A stretch of DNA of 64,000 nt from Paludisphaera soli (GTDB lineage: Bacteria; Planctomycetota; Planctomycetia; Isosphaerales; Isosphaeraceae), in the NCBI RefSeq assembly GCF_011064595.1, contig NZ_JAALJI010000009.1:1-64000 (forward strand). Reading direction: 5' to 3'. A program made the translations under genes and the position numbers. A model generated the notes under the pieces. It was not told the DNA's origin, did not search any database, and saw nothing but the letters and a program-made list of their open reading frames with translations. The number at the start of each line of letters is the position of its first letter. Within the stretch, counting starts at the first letter, position 1. Of this stretch, positions 10,024 through 17,677 are shown piece by piece.

Positions 10024-11481
10024 ATGACGATCGCGAAGACGACGGCGATGTTCCACGCGGGCCTGCTGGCCCTCGCCGCCCTGGCGAGCGGGCCCGCCCC
10101 GGCGGCGGGCGCGAGCGAGCTGCACGCCGGGGCCGCGACGGTCTCGATCACGCCCGACCGCCCGGTCGCCCTCTCCGGCCAGATGCACACGCGGGTCTCG
10201 CGCGGGGTGCGGAGCCCCGTGACGGCGTCGGCCCTGGCGCTGGAGTCCCGCGACGGCGAGAAGGTCCTGGATCAGGCCTTGCTGGTCTCGTGCGACCTGG
10301 TGGCGATCCCCCGCTCCGTCCTCGAACGGGTCCGCGAACTCGTCCGCGAGCGGATCCCCGGTCTCGACGCGGCCAAGCTGATCCTGAGCGCCACCCACAC
10401 CCACACGGCGCCCGTGCTGGAGGAGGGATTCTACGAGATCCCCAAGGAAGGCGTGATGCAGCCCGGCGAGTACGCCGCGTTCCTCGCCGACCGGGTCGCC
10501 GACGCGGCGGCCGCGGCGTGGGAGGCGCGCAAGCCCTCGAAGGTCGGCTGGGGCCTGGGGCACGCCGTCGTCGCCCAGAACCGCCGGTCCGTCTACGCCG
10601 ACGGGCGTGCGCAGATGTACGGCCCGACCGATCGCCCCGACTTCCGGGGCATCGAAGGCCCCGAGGACCAGGGGGTCGAGGTGCTGTTCGTCTGGGACGC
10701 GGAGGGGAACCTCCGGGCGACGGCGGTCAACGTCGCGTGCCCTTCCCAGGAGGTCGAGGGCGAATCGACCGTCGACGCCGACTTCTGGCACGAGGTCCGC
10801 GAGTCCCTGAAGGCCCGCCACGGCGCGGGCCTGGTCGTGCTGGGATGGACGGGCGCGGCCGGCGACCAGTCGCCGCACCTGATGTATCGCAAGCGGGCCG
10901 AGGAGCGGATGCGGTCCCTCCGCAAGCGGACCCGGCTGCAGGAGCTGGCCGATCGGATCGTCGCCGCCTGGGAGGAGGCGTACCAGGGCGCGCGTCAGGA
11001 GCAGGTCTCCGGGGCGACGTTGGCGCACCGGGCCGAGACGCTGGAACTCCCCCCCCGGATCGTCTCCGAGGCCGACGCCGCCTCCGCCGCGGCCAAGGTC
11101 GAGGAACTCTCGAAGGACCCGGCGAATCGGCGGATCGTGCTCTGGCATCAGGCGGTCGTCGACCGACGCGCGAAGCAGGAGTCCGGCGGGGCCGACCCGG
11201 TGCCGATCGAGCTGCACGTCCTGCGGTTGGGGGACGTCGCCATCGCGACCAACCCGTTCGAGCTGTACACCCAGTTCGGCATCCAGATGAAGGCACGCAG
11301 CCGCGCCCTCCAGACGTTCCTGATCCAGCTCGCCGGGCCGGGCTCGTACCTCCCCACCGCTCCCGCCGTCCACGGCGGCGGCTACAGCGCGATCGCCGAG
11401 AGCAACGAGGTGGGCCCGGAGGGGGGCCAGGTCCTCGTGGACCGGACGGTCGAGCTGATCGACGCGCTCTGGCCCGAGTGA
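10024..11481 (+). CDS. Secreted neutral/alkaline ceramidase-like protein
   Basis: The 485-aa exported protein has a signal peptide (FHAGLLALAALASGPAPAAGA). Its body resembles the N-terminal catalytic domain of neutral ceramidases: GAATVSITPDRPV near the start, SATHTHTAP at about residue 123 (the family's zinc-site histidines) and TGAAGDQSPHL at about 280, near the catalytic serine of that family. The C-terminal immunoglobulin-like domain of true ceramidases is missing or very short, so the substrate may differ from ceramide. The chosen ATG starts at the signal peptide. It probably works outside the cytoplasm. Planctomycetes carry many paralogues of unknown substrate. Confidence 0.72.
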   Translation: MTIAKTTAMFHAGLLALAALASGPAPAAGASELHAGAATVSITPDRPVALSGQMHTRVSRGVRSPVTASALALESRDGEKVLDQALLVSCDLVAIPRSVLERVRELVRERIPGLDAAKLILSATHTHTAPVLEEGFYEIPKEGVMQPGEYAAFLADRVADAAAAAWEARKPSKVGWGLGHAVVAQNRRSVYADGRAQMYGPTDRPDFRGIEGPEDQGVEVLFVWDAEGNLRATAVNVACPSQEVEGESTVDADFWHEVRESLKARHGAGLVVLGWTGAAGDQSPHLMYRKRAEERMRSLRKRTRLQELADRIVAAWEEAYQGARQEQVSGATLAHRAETLELPPRIVSEADAASAAAKVEELSKDPANRRIVLWHQAVVDRRAKQESGGADPVPIELHVLRLGDVAIATNPFELYTQFGIQMKARSRALQTFLIQLAGPGSYLPTAPAVHGGGYSAIAESNEVGPEGGQVLVDRTVELIDALWPE

Positions 11482-11509
11482 GGATCCGAGGCATCGGCCG
11501 AAGACTTCC

Positions 11510-11538
11510 TTGACGGGCCTCGAATCGCCATCTATAGA
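11510..11538 (+). promoter_or_regulatory. Sigma70-like promoter for ten-repeat protein
   Basis: TTGACG (11510-11515) and TATAGA (11533-11538) are separated by 17 bp. Transcription would start near 11545, about 70 nt before the ATG at 11613. Confidence 0.68.
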
Positions 11539-11612
11539 ACTTCGCGAGGTTGCGCCGCGCGACGGCCGTTCCGGCCGTCGGCGGCCCCTCTTCCTCGCGA
11601 AGAGACGCCGCC

Positions 11613-13976
11613 ATGCGCCGACCCCCCTCCCCGACTCGACGCCGCCGGCGTCCGGCCTGCGACTTCCTGGAGACCCGGTCGATGCTGTCGACGGCCTCGG
11701 CCGGCGCGATCGTGCCGGGGAACCACGGCTACATCCGCCGCAGCCAGTTCCAGCACGACGGCTTCGGCGAGCTGGGCCTCCAGTGGCGCGAGGTGTCCGT
11801 CGGCGGACCGGTCTCGATCCGCGAGGTCCGCAACGGCGGCGCCTCTCCCCCGCCGAGCCTCCCGGGCTCCGCGTCGAACACCGGGAACATCCTCGATTCC
11901 CAGTTCAACCCGAAGGGCTTCTCCCACGTCGGCTCGCAGCTCCGGCGAGTGGACGTGCGCGGGGGAGTGGCGATCGACGTCTTCGACGACACGCCCGCCG
12001 AGGCCGGCGCCGGCGGCGGGCTCCTCGGTTCCCCGACCAATTCGGGCGATGTCGAGCACTCCCAGTTCAACGACAGCGGGTTTGGCGCCGTGGGCCTGCA
12101 ATGGCTCCACGCCCGGCTCGGCGGCGACCTGCTGGTCGGCACGCGGACGTCCTTCACCCCCGTCGGCGGGGCGGCCGGGGCGGAGGCGCCGAGCCTTTCG
12201 GACGGGCGCGGCCCGGCGTCGACCAACACCGGCCTGATCCGCGATTCCCAGTTCAACGACGGCGGCTTCGGCGACGTGGGCCTCCAGTTCCGGGGCGTCC
12301 GCGTGAAGGGGTCGGTCGGCGTCTCGATGGTGCGGCGGTTGTATGAATCCCCCCAGGCCTCCGCGGTCGGCGCGAGCCCGTCCGGCGGCCTCGGGCGGGG
12401 GTCGGCCGACGCCACGAACACGGGCGTGATCCGCGACTCCCAGTTCAGCGACGGCGGCTTCGGCGACGTCGGCTTCCAGTGGTGGAACGTGGCCGTGGGG
12501 CGTTCGGTCGCCACCTCCACCAACATCCTGAACGTCCAGCCCCGGAGCGACGGCGACGGGCCGATCGACGTGGGGGGGATCGTCTTCGCCTCGGAGTGGC
12601 CGACGCCCGACTCGGGCTCCTACGTCGGCGGATCGGTCGGGACGGGCGCAGTCGGCTTGGCGGCGACGGCGGGTCCCGGCGGCGTCGCCGCCGGCGCGAC
12701 GACCGACGCCACGAACAGCGGGCTCGTCCGCAAGACGCAGTTCAGCGACGGCGGCTTCGGCGACGTGGGCCTCCAGTGGCGCGACGTGCGGATCGGCGGC
12801 GGGGTGGGGGTCGTCCACAACTCGCTCTCGATCCAGCCCGAGAACGCCGGCCAAGGCCTCATCACGGTCCGCGACGTCGCGTTCCCGTCCGACCCGTCGC
12901 CGATGCCGGCGCCCCGCACCGGCCCCGGCGGCCGGCTCGCGCCGACGCCGCCGATCATCGTCCAGGACGGGAGCCGGGTGACCAGCCCCCTGCCGCGCCG
13001 GACCCGGCCGTTCGATCGGGACCTGGAATCGGACTCCGCCACCAACAGCGGGAACGTGGTCGGCTCGCAGTTCAGCGACGGCGGGTTCGGCGACGTCGGG
13101 ATGCAGTGGCGGGACGTGGACGTGCGCGGGGACGTCCGGATCATCCACAATTCGCTCTCCGTCCATCCCGAAGGCTCGAACCTGGCGGGGGTGGTCGTGG
13201 CGAACGTCGCGTTCGGCCGACCGGGCGCGGCCGGGGCGACGACGGTCGCCCAAACTTCCGCCGGCCGGGACGACGGCGATCGGTCGGGGCCGGGCAACGA
13301 CCGGATCCTGCTCTACCGCCAGTTCACCGACTCAACCCAGGCGGACGTCTTCCTCCAGTGGGACGGCGTAGCGCGGGGCTACGGGGTGGTGATCGTCAAC
13401 AACGTGATCCAGGTCGATTCCAACGCCACGGTCACGCTCGAGGACGTGACGTTCCCCGAGGAGACCGCGCCCGGCCGGTCGGCCGCCGTCGCGCCGAGGC
13501 TCGCGGAAGCCGGCCGCCGGATCCTCGGCGCGGCCACGAACAGCGGGATCATCCGGGGCGGCCAGTTCAGCGACGGCGGGTTCGGCGACGTGGGCCTGCA
13601 GTGGCGGAACGTCCGCGTCGACGGGACGGTCGCGGTGGTCCACAACACGCTCTCGGTCGACGTCACCGGGAGCGGCGTCGGGCCGATCGCGATCTCCAAC
13701 GTCGTCTTCGCCAGCGGCGCCCTCGACCCCGCGACGACCGCCGGGCCCGGGTCGCGGACCCGGTCGGGACGGGCGTCGGAGTCGGGCGATCACGCGACGA
13801 ACGGCGGGATCATCGTGGGCGGGCAGTTCGCGGCGGGGGGCCTGGGCCACATCTTCACGCAATGGCGCGGCGTCCGCATCCGAGGGCCGGTGACGATCCT
13901 CGACAACGTGCTGTCGGTCGAGGTCGCCGACCCGGCCGCCGGGCCGATCACGATCTCGCACGTACGCTATGGTTGA
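11613..13976 (+). CDS. Exported protein with about ten GGFGDVGLQW repeats
   Basis: I do not recognise a named family. The 787-aa protein starts with an Arg-rich segment and FLETRSMLS, resembling the LEPR-xLL N-terminal motif of planctomycete exported proteins. It then carries about ten copies of a unit built on SQFxDGGFGDVGLQW, usually preceded by TN(S/T)G and followed by a short valine-rich strand such as VxVxGxVxVxxNxLSV. The first, second, eighth and tenth copies are degenerate. Units are about 65-95 residues apart, joined by variable Gly/Ala/Pro-rich linkers. The pattern suggests a repetitive beta-structure, perhaps a surface protein. ATG 11613 fits the promoter at 11510. Confidence 0.75.
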   Translation: MRRPPSPTRRRRRPACDFLETRSMLSTASAGAIVPGNHGYIRRSQFQHDGFGELGLQWREVSVGGPVSIREVRNGGASPPPSLPGSASNTGNILDSQFNPKGFSHVGSQLRRVDVRGGVAIDVFDDTPAEAGAGGGLLGSPTNSGDVEHSQFNDSGFGAVGLQWLHARLGGDLLVGTRTSFTPVGGAAGAEAPSLSDGRGPASTNTGLIRDSQFNDGGFGDVGLQFRGVRVKGSVGVSMVRRLYESPQASAVGASPSGGLGRGSADATNTGVIRDSQFSDGGFGDVGFQWWNVAVGRSVATSTNILNVQPRSDGDGPIDVGGIVFASEWPTPDSGSYVGGSVGTGAVGLAATAGPGGVAAGATTDATNSGLVRKTQFSDGGFGDVGLQWRDVRIGGGVGVVHNSLSIQPENAGQGLITVRDVAFPSDPSPMPAPRTGPGGRLAPTPPIIVQDGSRVTSPLPRRTRPFDRDLESDSATNSGNVVGSQFSDGGFGDVGMQWRDVDVRGDVRIIHNSLSVHPEGSNLAGVVVANVAFGRPGAAGATTVAQTSAGRDDGDRSGPGNDRILLYRQFTDSTQADVFLQWDGVARGYGVVIVNNVIQVDSNATVTLEDVTFPEETAPGRSAAVAPRLAEAGRRILGAATNSGIIRGGQFSDGGFGDVGLQWRNVRVDGTVAVVHNTLSVDVTGSGVGPIAISNVVFASGALDPATTAGPGSRTRSGRASESGDHATNGGIIVGGQFAAGGLGHIFTQWRGVRIRGPVTILDNVLSVEVADPAAGPITISHVRYG

Positions 13977-14003
13977 GGCCGATTGTGGCGGAAGGGCCGG
14001 GGC

Positions 14004-15002
14004 TCAGGCCTCGGCCTCGTCGTCGCCCGCGCCCCGCGTCGGGGCCCCCTTGAAGAGTCGCCGGCCGAGGCTCTGCTGGAAGGGGGTCCAGGTGGACTCG
14101 CGGACGGGGTCGTCGCGGATTTCGCGGCCGTAGGTGTGGATCTTGGCGTCGAGGTTGTCCAGGTAGTGCAGGGCCACGGCTTCCAGGGTCATCGGCAGCT
14201 TGGGGCTGCCGTACTCCAGGGCGCCGTGGTGGCTGACGATCATGTGCTTGAGCCGGAGGAGCAGTTCCTTGGGGAAGGGCTCGCCGGTCAGGTCCTGGGT
14301 GCGCTCGACCTTGTCGCGGAGGAGTTCCACGCCCATGACGAGGTGGCCGACGAGCTGGCCCTCGTCGGTGTAGGCGAAGGCGCGCTCGTACGACAGCTCG
14401 TCGATCTTGCCGATGTCGTGCAGGAAGACGCCGGTCAGGAGGAGGTCGCGGTCGACCTCGGGGTAGAACTCCAGGATCCGGTCGGCCACGTTGAGGATCG
14501 TGACGACGTGCTCCAGCAGGCCCCCCTGGTAGGCGTGGTGGTTCTTGATGCCGGCGGGGGCGGCGGTGAACTTCGCCACGAACTCCTCGTCGATCAGGAA
14601 GCACTCGACCAGGGCGCGGAGGTGGGGCTCGTGCATCCCCAGCAGGACCTCGCGGAGGCGGGCGAACAGCTTGGCGACGTTCTGCGAGCTTTGGGGCAGG
14701 AAGTCCTCGGGCTCCACCCGGGCGGAGTCGAGGACGTCGAGGTGGGTGAGGATGATCTGGAGCGACCCCTGGAAGATCTGGGTCTTGCCGCGGACCTGCA
14801 GGAAGTCGCCGGGCTCGAAGGTGCGGGCGAGTTCCTCGGTGGCGTTCCAGAGCCGCGCGCCGACGCTGCCGGTCTTGTCGCGGAGTTCGAGCTGGAGGTA
14901 CAGGTTCCCCTGGCGGTTGGCGCGCAGTTGCTTGTCCGCGACCAGGAACGCCTCGTCCACCGAATCCCCATGCGACAGTTGATTGACGTAGCGACGGCTC
15001 AT
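14004..15002 (-). CDS. yhaM: YhaM-like 3'-5' exoribonuclease (OB fold plus HD domain)
   Basis: The 332-aa cytosolic protein has an N-terminal OB-fold nucleic-acid-binding domain (about 1-110; GNLYLQLELRDKTGSVGARLW) and a metal-dependent HD domain (about 150-300). The metal ligands are seen in NHHAYQGGLLEHVV, FLHDIGKI and MIVSHHGALEYGSP. This architecture and length match Bacillus YhaM and related exonucleases. The ATG opens at MSRRYVNQL, typical for the family. It converges with the ten-repeat gene (27 bp apart). The C-terminus ends in a short acidic tail. Confidence 0.88.
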   Translation of the reverse strand: MSRRYVNQLSHGDSVDEAFLVADKQLRANRQGNLYLQLELRDKTGSVGARLWNATEELARTFEPGDFLQVRGKTQIFQGSLQIILTHLDVLDSARVEPEDFLPQSSQNVAKLFARLREVLLGMHEPHLRALVECFLIDEEFVAKFTAAPAGIKNHHAYQGGLLEHVVTILNVADRILEFYPEVDRDLLLTGVFLHDIGKIDELSYERAFAYTDEGQLVGHLVMGVELLRDKVERTQDLTGEPFPKELLLRLKHMIVSHHGALEYGSPKLPMTLEAVALHYLDNLDAKIHTYGREIRDDPVRESTWTPFQQSLGRRLFKGAPTRGAGDDEAEA

Positions 15003-15148
15003 GGGATGGATCGGCTCGGCTTCGATGGGGCGGGGCGATGGGGAACGACGGGCGGGGCGGGGCGCCGCGACACGGCGTCGATTCTAGGAGCGGCGGCGGA
15101 GCGGGGTCAAGGGAGGCTCGCCCCCCGCCCCGCCCCGCCCTCGCGGGC

Positions 15149-16276
15149 TCAGACGATGCCGATCGGGGCGCCGTCCGGCGGGTACTGGAAGTCGAACGCG
15201 CCCGGCGTCGAGACCACCCCGGTCGGCGAGAGGCCGCTCGAGTTGGTCGCGACCCGCTGGACCAGCTCCAGTCGGTTGGCCGGCTGGTTCGGCAGGTTGA
15301 GCTTGTTGTACGGGTCGATGACGATGCCGAGGTAGTACAGGTTCGGGCTGGTCGGCAGCGCGACGTTGGCCCCCTGGATGGTCACGACGTTCGACCGGGG
15401 CGTGATGATGTTGTTGCGCTGGAGGGCGCGGAAGCCCCGGCCGTGGCGGGCGGAGTTGGGGAGCGGGACCGAACTGAGCCCGTTCACGCCGCCGCCGATC
15501 GTGTAGATCGAGACGATCGAGCTGCCCAGGTTGAAGTCCGGCGTGGTCGAGGCGACCACGGCCACCTCCACGTCCGACGTGAGCGGCGCCGCGCCCAGGT
15601 TGGCGATCTGGATGTAGGGGGCGATGACGTCGCCGGGGGCGAGGCCGCCGGGGACGTCGAAGGTGATCGCGCGGAGCGCGGGGGTCGCCGGGGTGGGCGT
15701 GAGCTGGACGTTCAGCGGCGGGCTGACGTTGTTCCGGTAGTTGGACTCCAGCACCGTGCGATCGGCGTTGGCGACCAGCCGGACGGTGAAGGCGCCCGAG
15801 GCCGGGAAGCCCGCGGGACGCTCGGGGAGCGTGATCGTGGCCTCGAACTGCTCGATGTTGTTCTGCGTCAGGTAGGGCGCCTCGATGGTCCCCACCTGGA
15901 TCCCGCCCGCGAGGCCCCGACCGCGGGGGACGAGGAAGACGGCGACCGTGGTCTCGGGCGCGTCGGCCTGGCTGGGCGTGTAATACGAGGGGACGACCGT
16001 CCCGTCGGGGCCGATCTCGACCTGGGTCGTCGGCACCAGCGAGGTCGGCTCGACGATCGTGCTGGCCCCGAGGTTCTGGAGCCGGACCTGCACGGTCAGC
16101 GGCCCCCCCCAGCTCGCGGTCGGGGCCGACTCGCCGGTGACGGCCAGGTCGGCGAGCGAGAACCCCAGGGAGCTGTACGCCATCAACTGCCGGTCTTCGA
16201 GCCGCTCGGGGGCGGCCAGCCCGGTGCGTCGCGCCCGACGAGCCTGCCGCGCGCGGAGTGAATCCCTTGACACCAC
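15149..16276 (-). CDS. Exported CARDB-like protein with LEPR-xLL-type motif
   Basis: The 375-aa product starts with an Arg/Ala-rich stretch and RLEDRQLMA at about residues 24-32, the N-terminal motif shared by many planctomycete exported proteins. Two beta-rich segments of about 120 residues follow, with CARDB-like character (LTVQVRLQNLGAST, VLESNYRNNVSPPLNV; APYIQIANLGAAPL). CARDB is a cell-adhesion-related bacterial domain, so a surface or adhesion role is possible but inferred. GTG at 16276 has GGAGG 6 nt upstream. No catalytic motif is visible. Confidence 0.68.
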   Translation of the reverse strand: MVSRDSLRARQARRARRTGLAAPERLEDRQLMAYSSLGFSLADLAVTGESAPTASWGGPLTVQVRLQNLGASTIVEPTSLVPTTQVEIGPDGTVVPSYYTPSQADAPETTVAVFLVPRGRGLAGGIQVGTIEAPYLTQNNIEQFEATITLPERPAGFPASGAFTVRLVANADRTVLESNYRNNVSPPLNVQLTPTPATPALRAITFDVPGGLAPGDVIAPYIQIANLGAAPLTSDVEVAVVASTTPDFNLGSSIVSIYTIGGGVNGLSSVPLPNSARHGRGFRALQRNNIITPRSNVVTIQGANVALPTSPNLYYLGIVIDPYNKLNLPNQPANRLELVQRVATNSSGLSPTGVVSTPGAFDFQYPPDGAPIGIV

Positions 16277-16717
16277 CGAACACCTCCCTGGCGGCCGGGA
16301 GCGGACCGGGGCCCGATGGTTCGGGACCCTCGCCGCGCCTCGGCCTTTTCATCTCGGTTGAACCGTCGCGGGGCACGGAAAAAATACGGTCGGACCGGAT
16401 CGCGGACCCCCCGCGCCGGGCGCGGCCGCGGGCCGAGCGAACCTCTCGATGGTCTAAACATCGTCGCCGGGCCCCCGCCCCATCCCCGGGAAATCTGCGT
16501 TCGAACCGCCCCGAGTTCGCGTCGCAACCGTCGCTCCGTCCGCCCCGAACGGCCGAGTCGCGCCGGCTGGTCCTGTTCGTCCGCGAACGCCGTGCGCGAC
16601 GGGGGGCGGTGGTTGCCGCGATCGAACTGGTGTGGGTGGGATCGATCGCTACAATGGCGTGGGCACGAACCAGTCGGTCTCGACCGGCCACCTCAGCCCG
16701 AGAGGGGCTACGCTGTC
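16277..16717. other. Intergenic region between divergent genes
   Basis: This 441-bp gap lies between the CARDB-like gene (minus) and the vapD-like gene (plus). TACAAT at 16650-16655 is a plausible -10 for vapD, but no clear -35 precedes it. I see no convincing coding region, RNA gene or repeat. Confidence 0.45.
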
Positions 16718-17062
16718 ATGACTCCCCAGGCACTCGCCAAGCAGCTGGTCCCCCAGCGCCTACAAGAGGTCCCGACGATCCCGCCGAAGGGGAGAAAGGT
16801 GTACGCGATCTCGCTCGATATGGAAATCGAGTCGCTCAGGCTGAACTACGGCGACCCTTACAACAACGCCTATGCCGAGATCCGCAAGGTCCTCCAGCGC
16901 CAGGGCTTCAAATGGCAGCAGGGGAGCGTCTACTTCGGCGGCGAGAACATCAACGACGTCACCTGCGTCCTGGCGGCGATCGAGCTGGCCCGGGTCCTCC
17001 CGTGGTTCGCCGCCTCCGTCCGAGACATCCGGATGCTGCGGATCGAAGAATTCAACGACTGA
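16718..17062 (+). CDS. vapD: VapD-like protein (Cas2-fold RNase family)
   Basis: The 114-aa protein matches the VapD family, small Cas2-like endoribonucleases that act as toxins in several bacteria. From residue 28 it shows VYAISLDME, then NNAYAEIRKVLQRQGFKW, QGSVYFGG and the family C-terminus FAASVRDIRMLRIEEFND. It differs from Haemophilus-type VapD in a 27-residue N-terminal extension containing PQALAKQLVPQRLQEVP. GAGGGG lies about 11 nt before the ATG. No VapX-like antitoxin gene is recognisable beside it; the next gene on the strand encodes a membrane protein. Its partner, if any, is unknown. Confidence 0.78.
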   Translation: MTPQALAKQLVPQRLQEVPTIPPKGRKVYAISLDMEIESLRLNYGDPYNNAYAEIRKVLQRQGFKWQQGSVYFGGENINDVTCVLAAIELARVLPWFAASVRDIRMLRIEEFND

Positions 17063-17128
17063 TGCCGGCCGTCCAGCAGGCGGCGCCCGACGCCTGAAAG
17101 GCATCGAGGGTCTTGCGGGTGTGACCCC

Positions 17129-17551
17129 ATGACAGCAACACGACCGACCGTCGCGATCGCTCTCGGGGTCTTCGGCGTCGCCTACGGGTCCTTCCTCGCG
17201 GCCTCGGCCTTCGTCCTCGGCGGGGGGGGCCATGGCTGGTGCTCGCCGATTCTCTCTTCCATCGGCGTCTTCCTGGTACCCGCCTTCGGGGTCGCCCTGG
17301 CTTACCCTCCAGAGCGTCGCAGACCCATGATCAAGATGATCGCGGCGGTCGTAATCCTGACGGACTTGCTGCTCGTGATTGCGAGTTGGCAGGAGGGAGC
17401 GTCGTACATCGCCAAGGTTTGGTCGACCATCCCCCGGCTGGTCGTCATCTGGGCGATCCTCTGGGCGAGCTGGCAGCTCGCACTCCTGGCAGTTCTGGTA
17501 CTGGACGCATCCCGTCCCGCACGCCTTGGATCGCGTTCGGAAGCGACATGA
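17129..17551 (+). CDS. Small four-helix membrane protein, unknown function
   Basis: The 140-aa protein has four probable transmembrane helices: about residues 8-31, 43-60, 66-85 and 102-125. It has no recognisable motif. It begins 66 bp after the vapD-like gene on the same strand and precedes proS by 126 bp, so co-transcription with vapD is possible. I see no reason to assign a function. Confidence 0.62.
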   Translation: MTATRPTVAIALGVFGVAYGSFLAASAFVLGGGGHGWCSPILSSIGVFLVPAFGVALAYPPERRRPMIKMIAAVVILTDLLLVIASWQEGASYIAKVWSTIPRLVVIWAILWASWQLALLAVLVLDASRPARLGSRSEAT

Positions 17552-17616
17552 CGCCATCGACGTTTCGTGGCGCCGCTGCAGCGAGCCGAACCCGTCTCTC
17601 CTCCCCCGGCTCCATC

Positions 17617-17625
17617 TGGTAGACT
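17617..17625 (+). promoter_or_regulatory. Extended -10 promoter for proS
   Basis: TGGTAGACT has the TGn extension and a near-consensus TAGACT hexamer, 52 bp before the GTG start. No good -35 is visible, as expected for extended -10 promoters. Confidence 0.45.
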
Positions 17626-17677
17626 GCTCGGGACGATTTCGCCCCCCAGCCCGCCCGAATCCCGGAGGAACGCCCCC

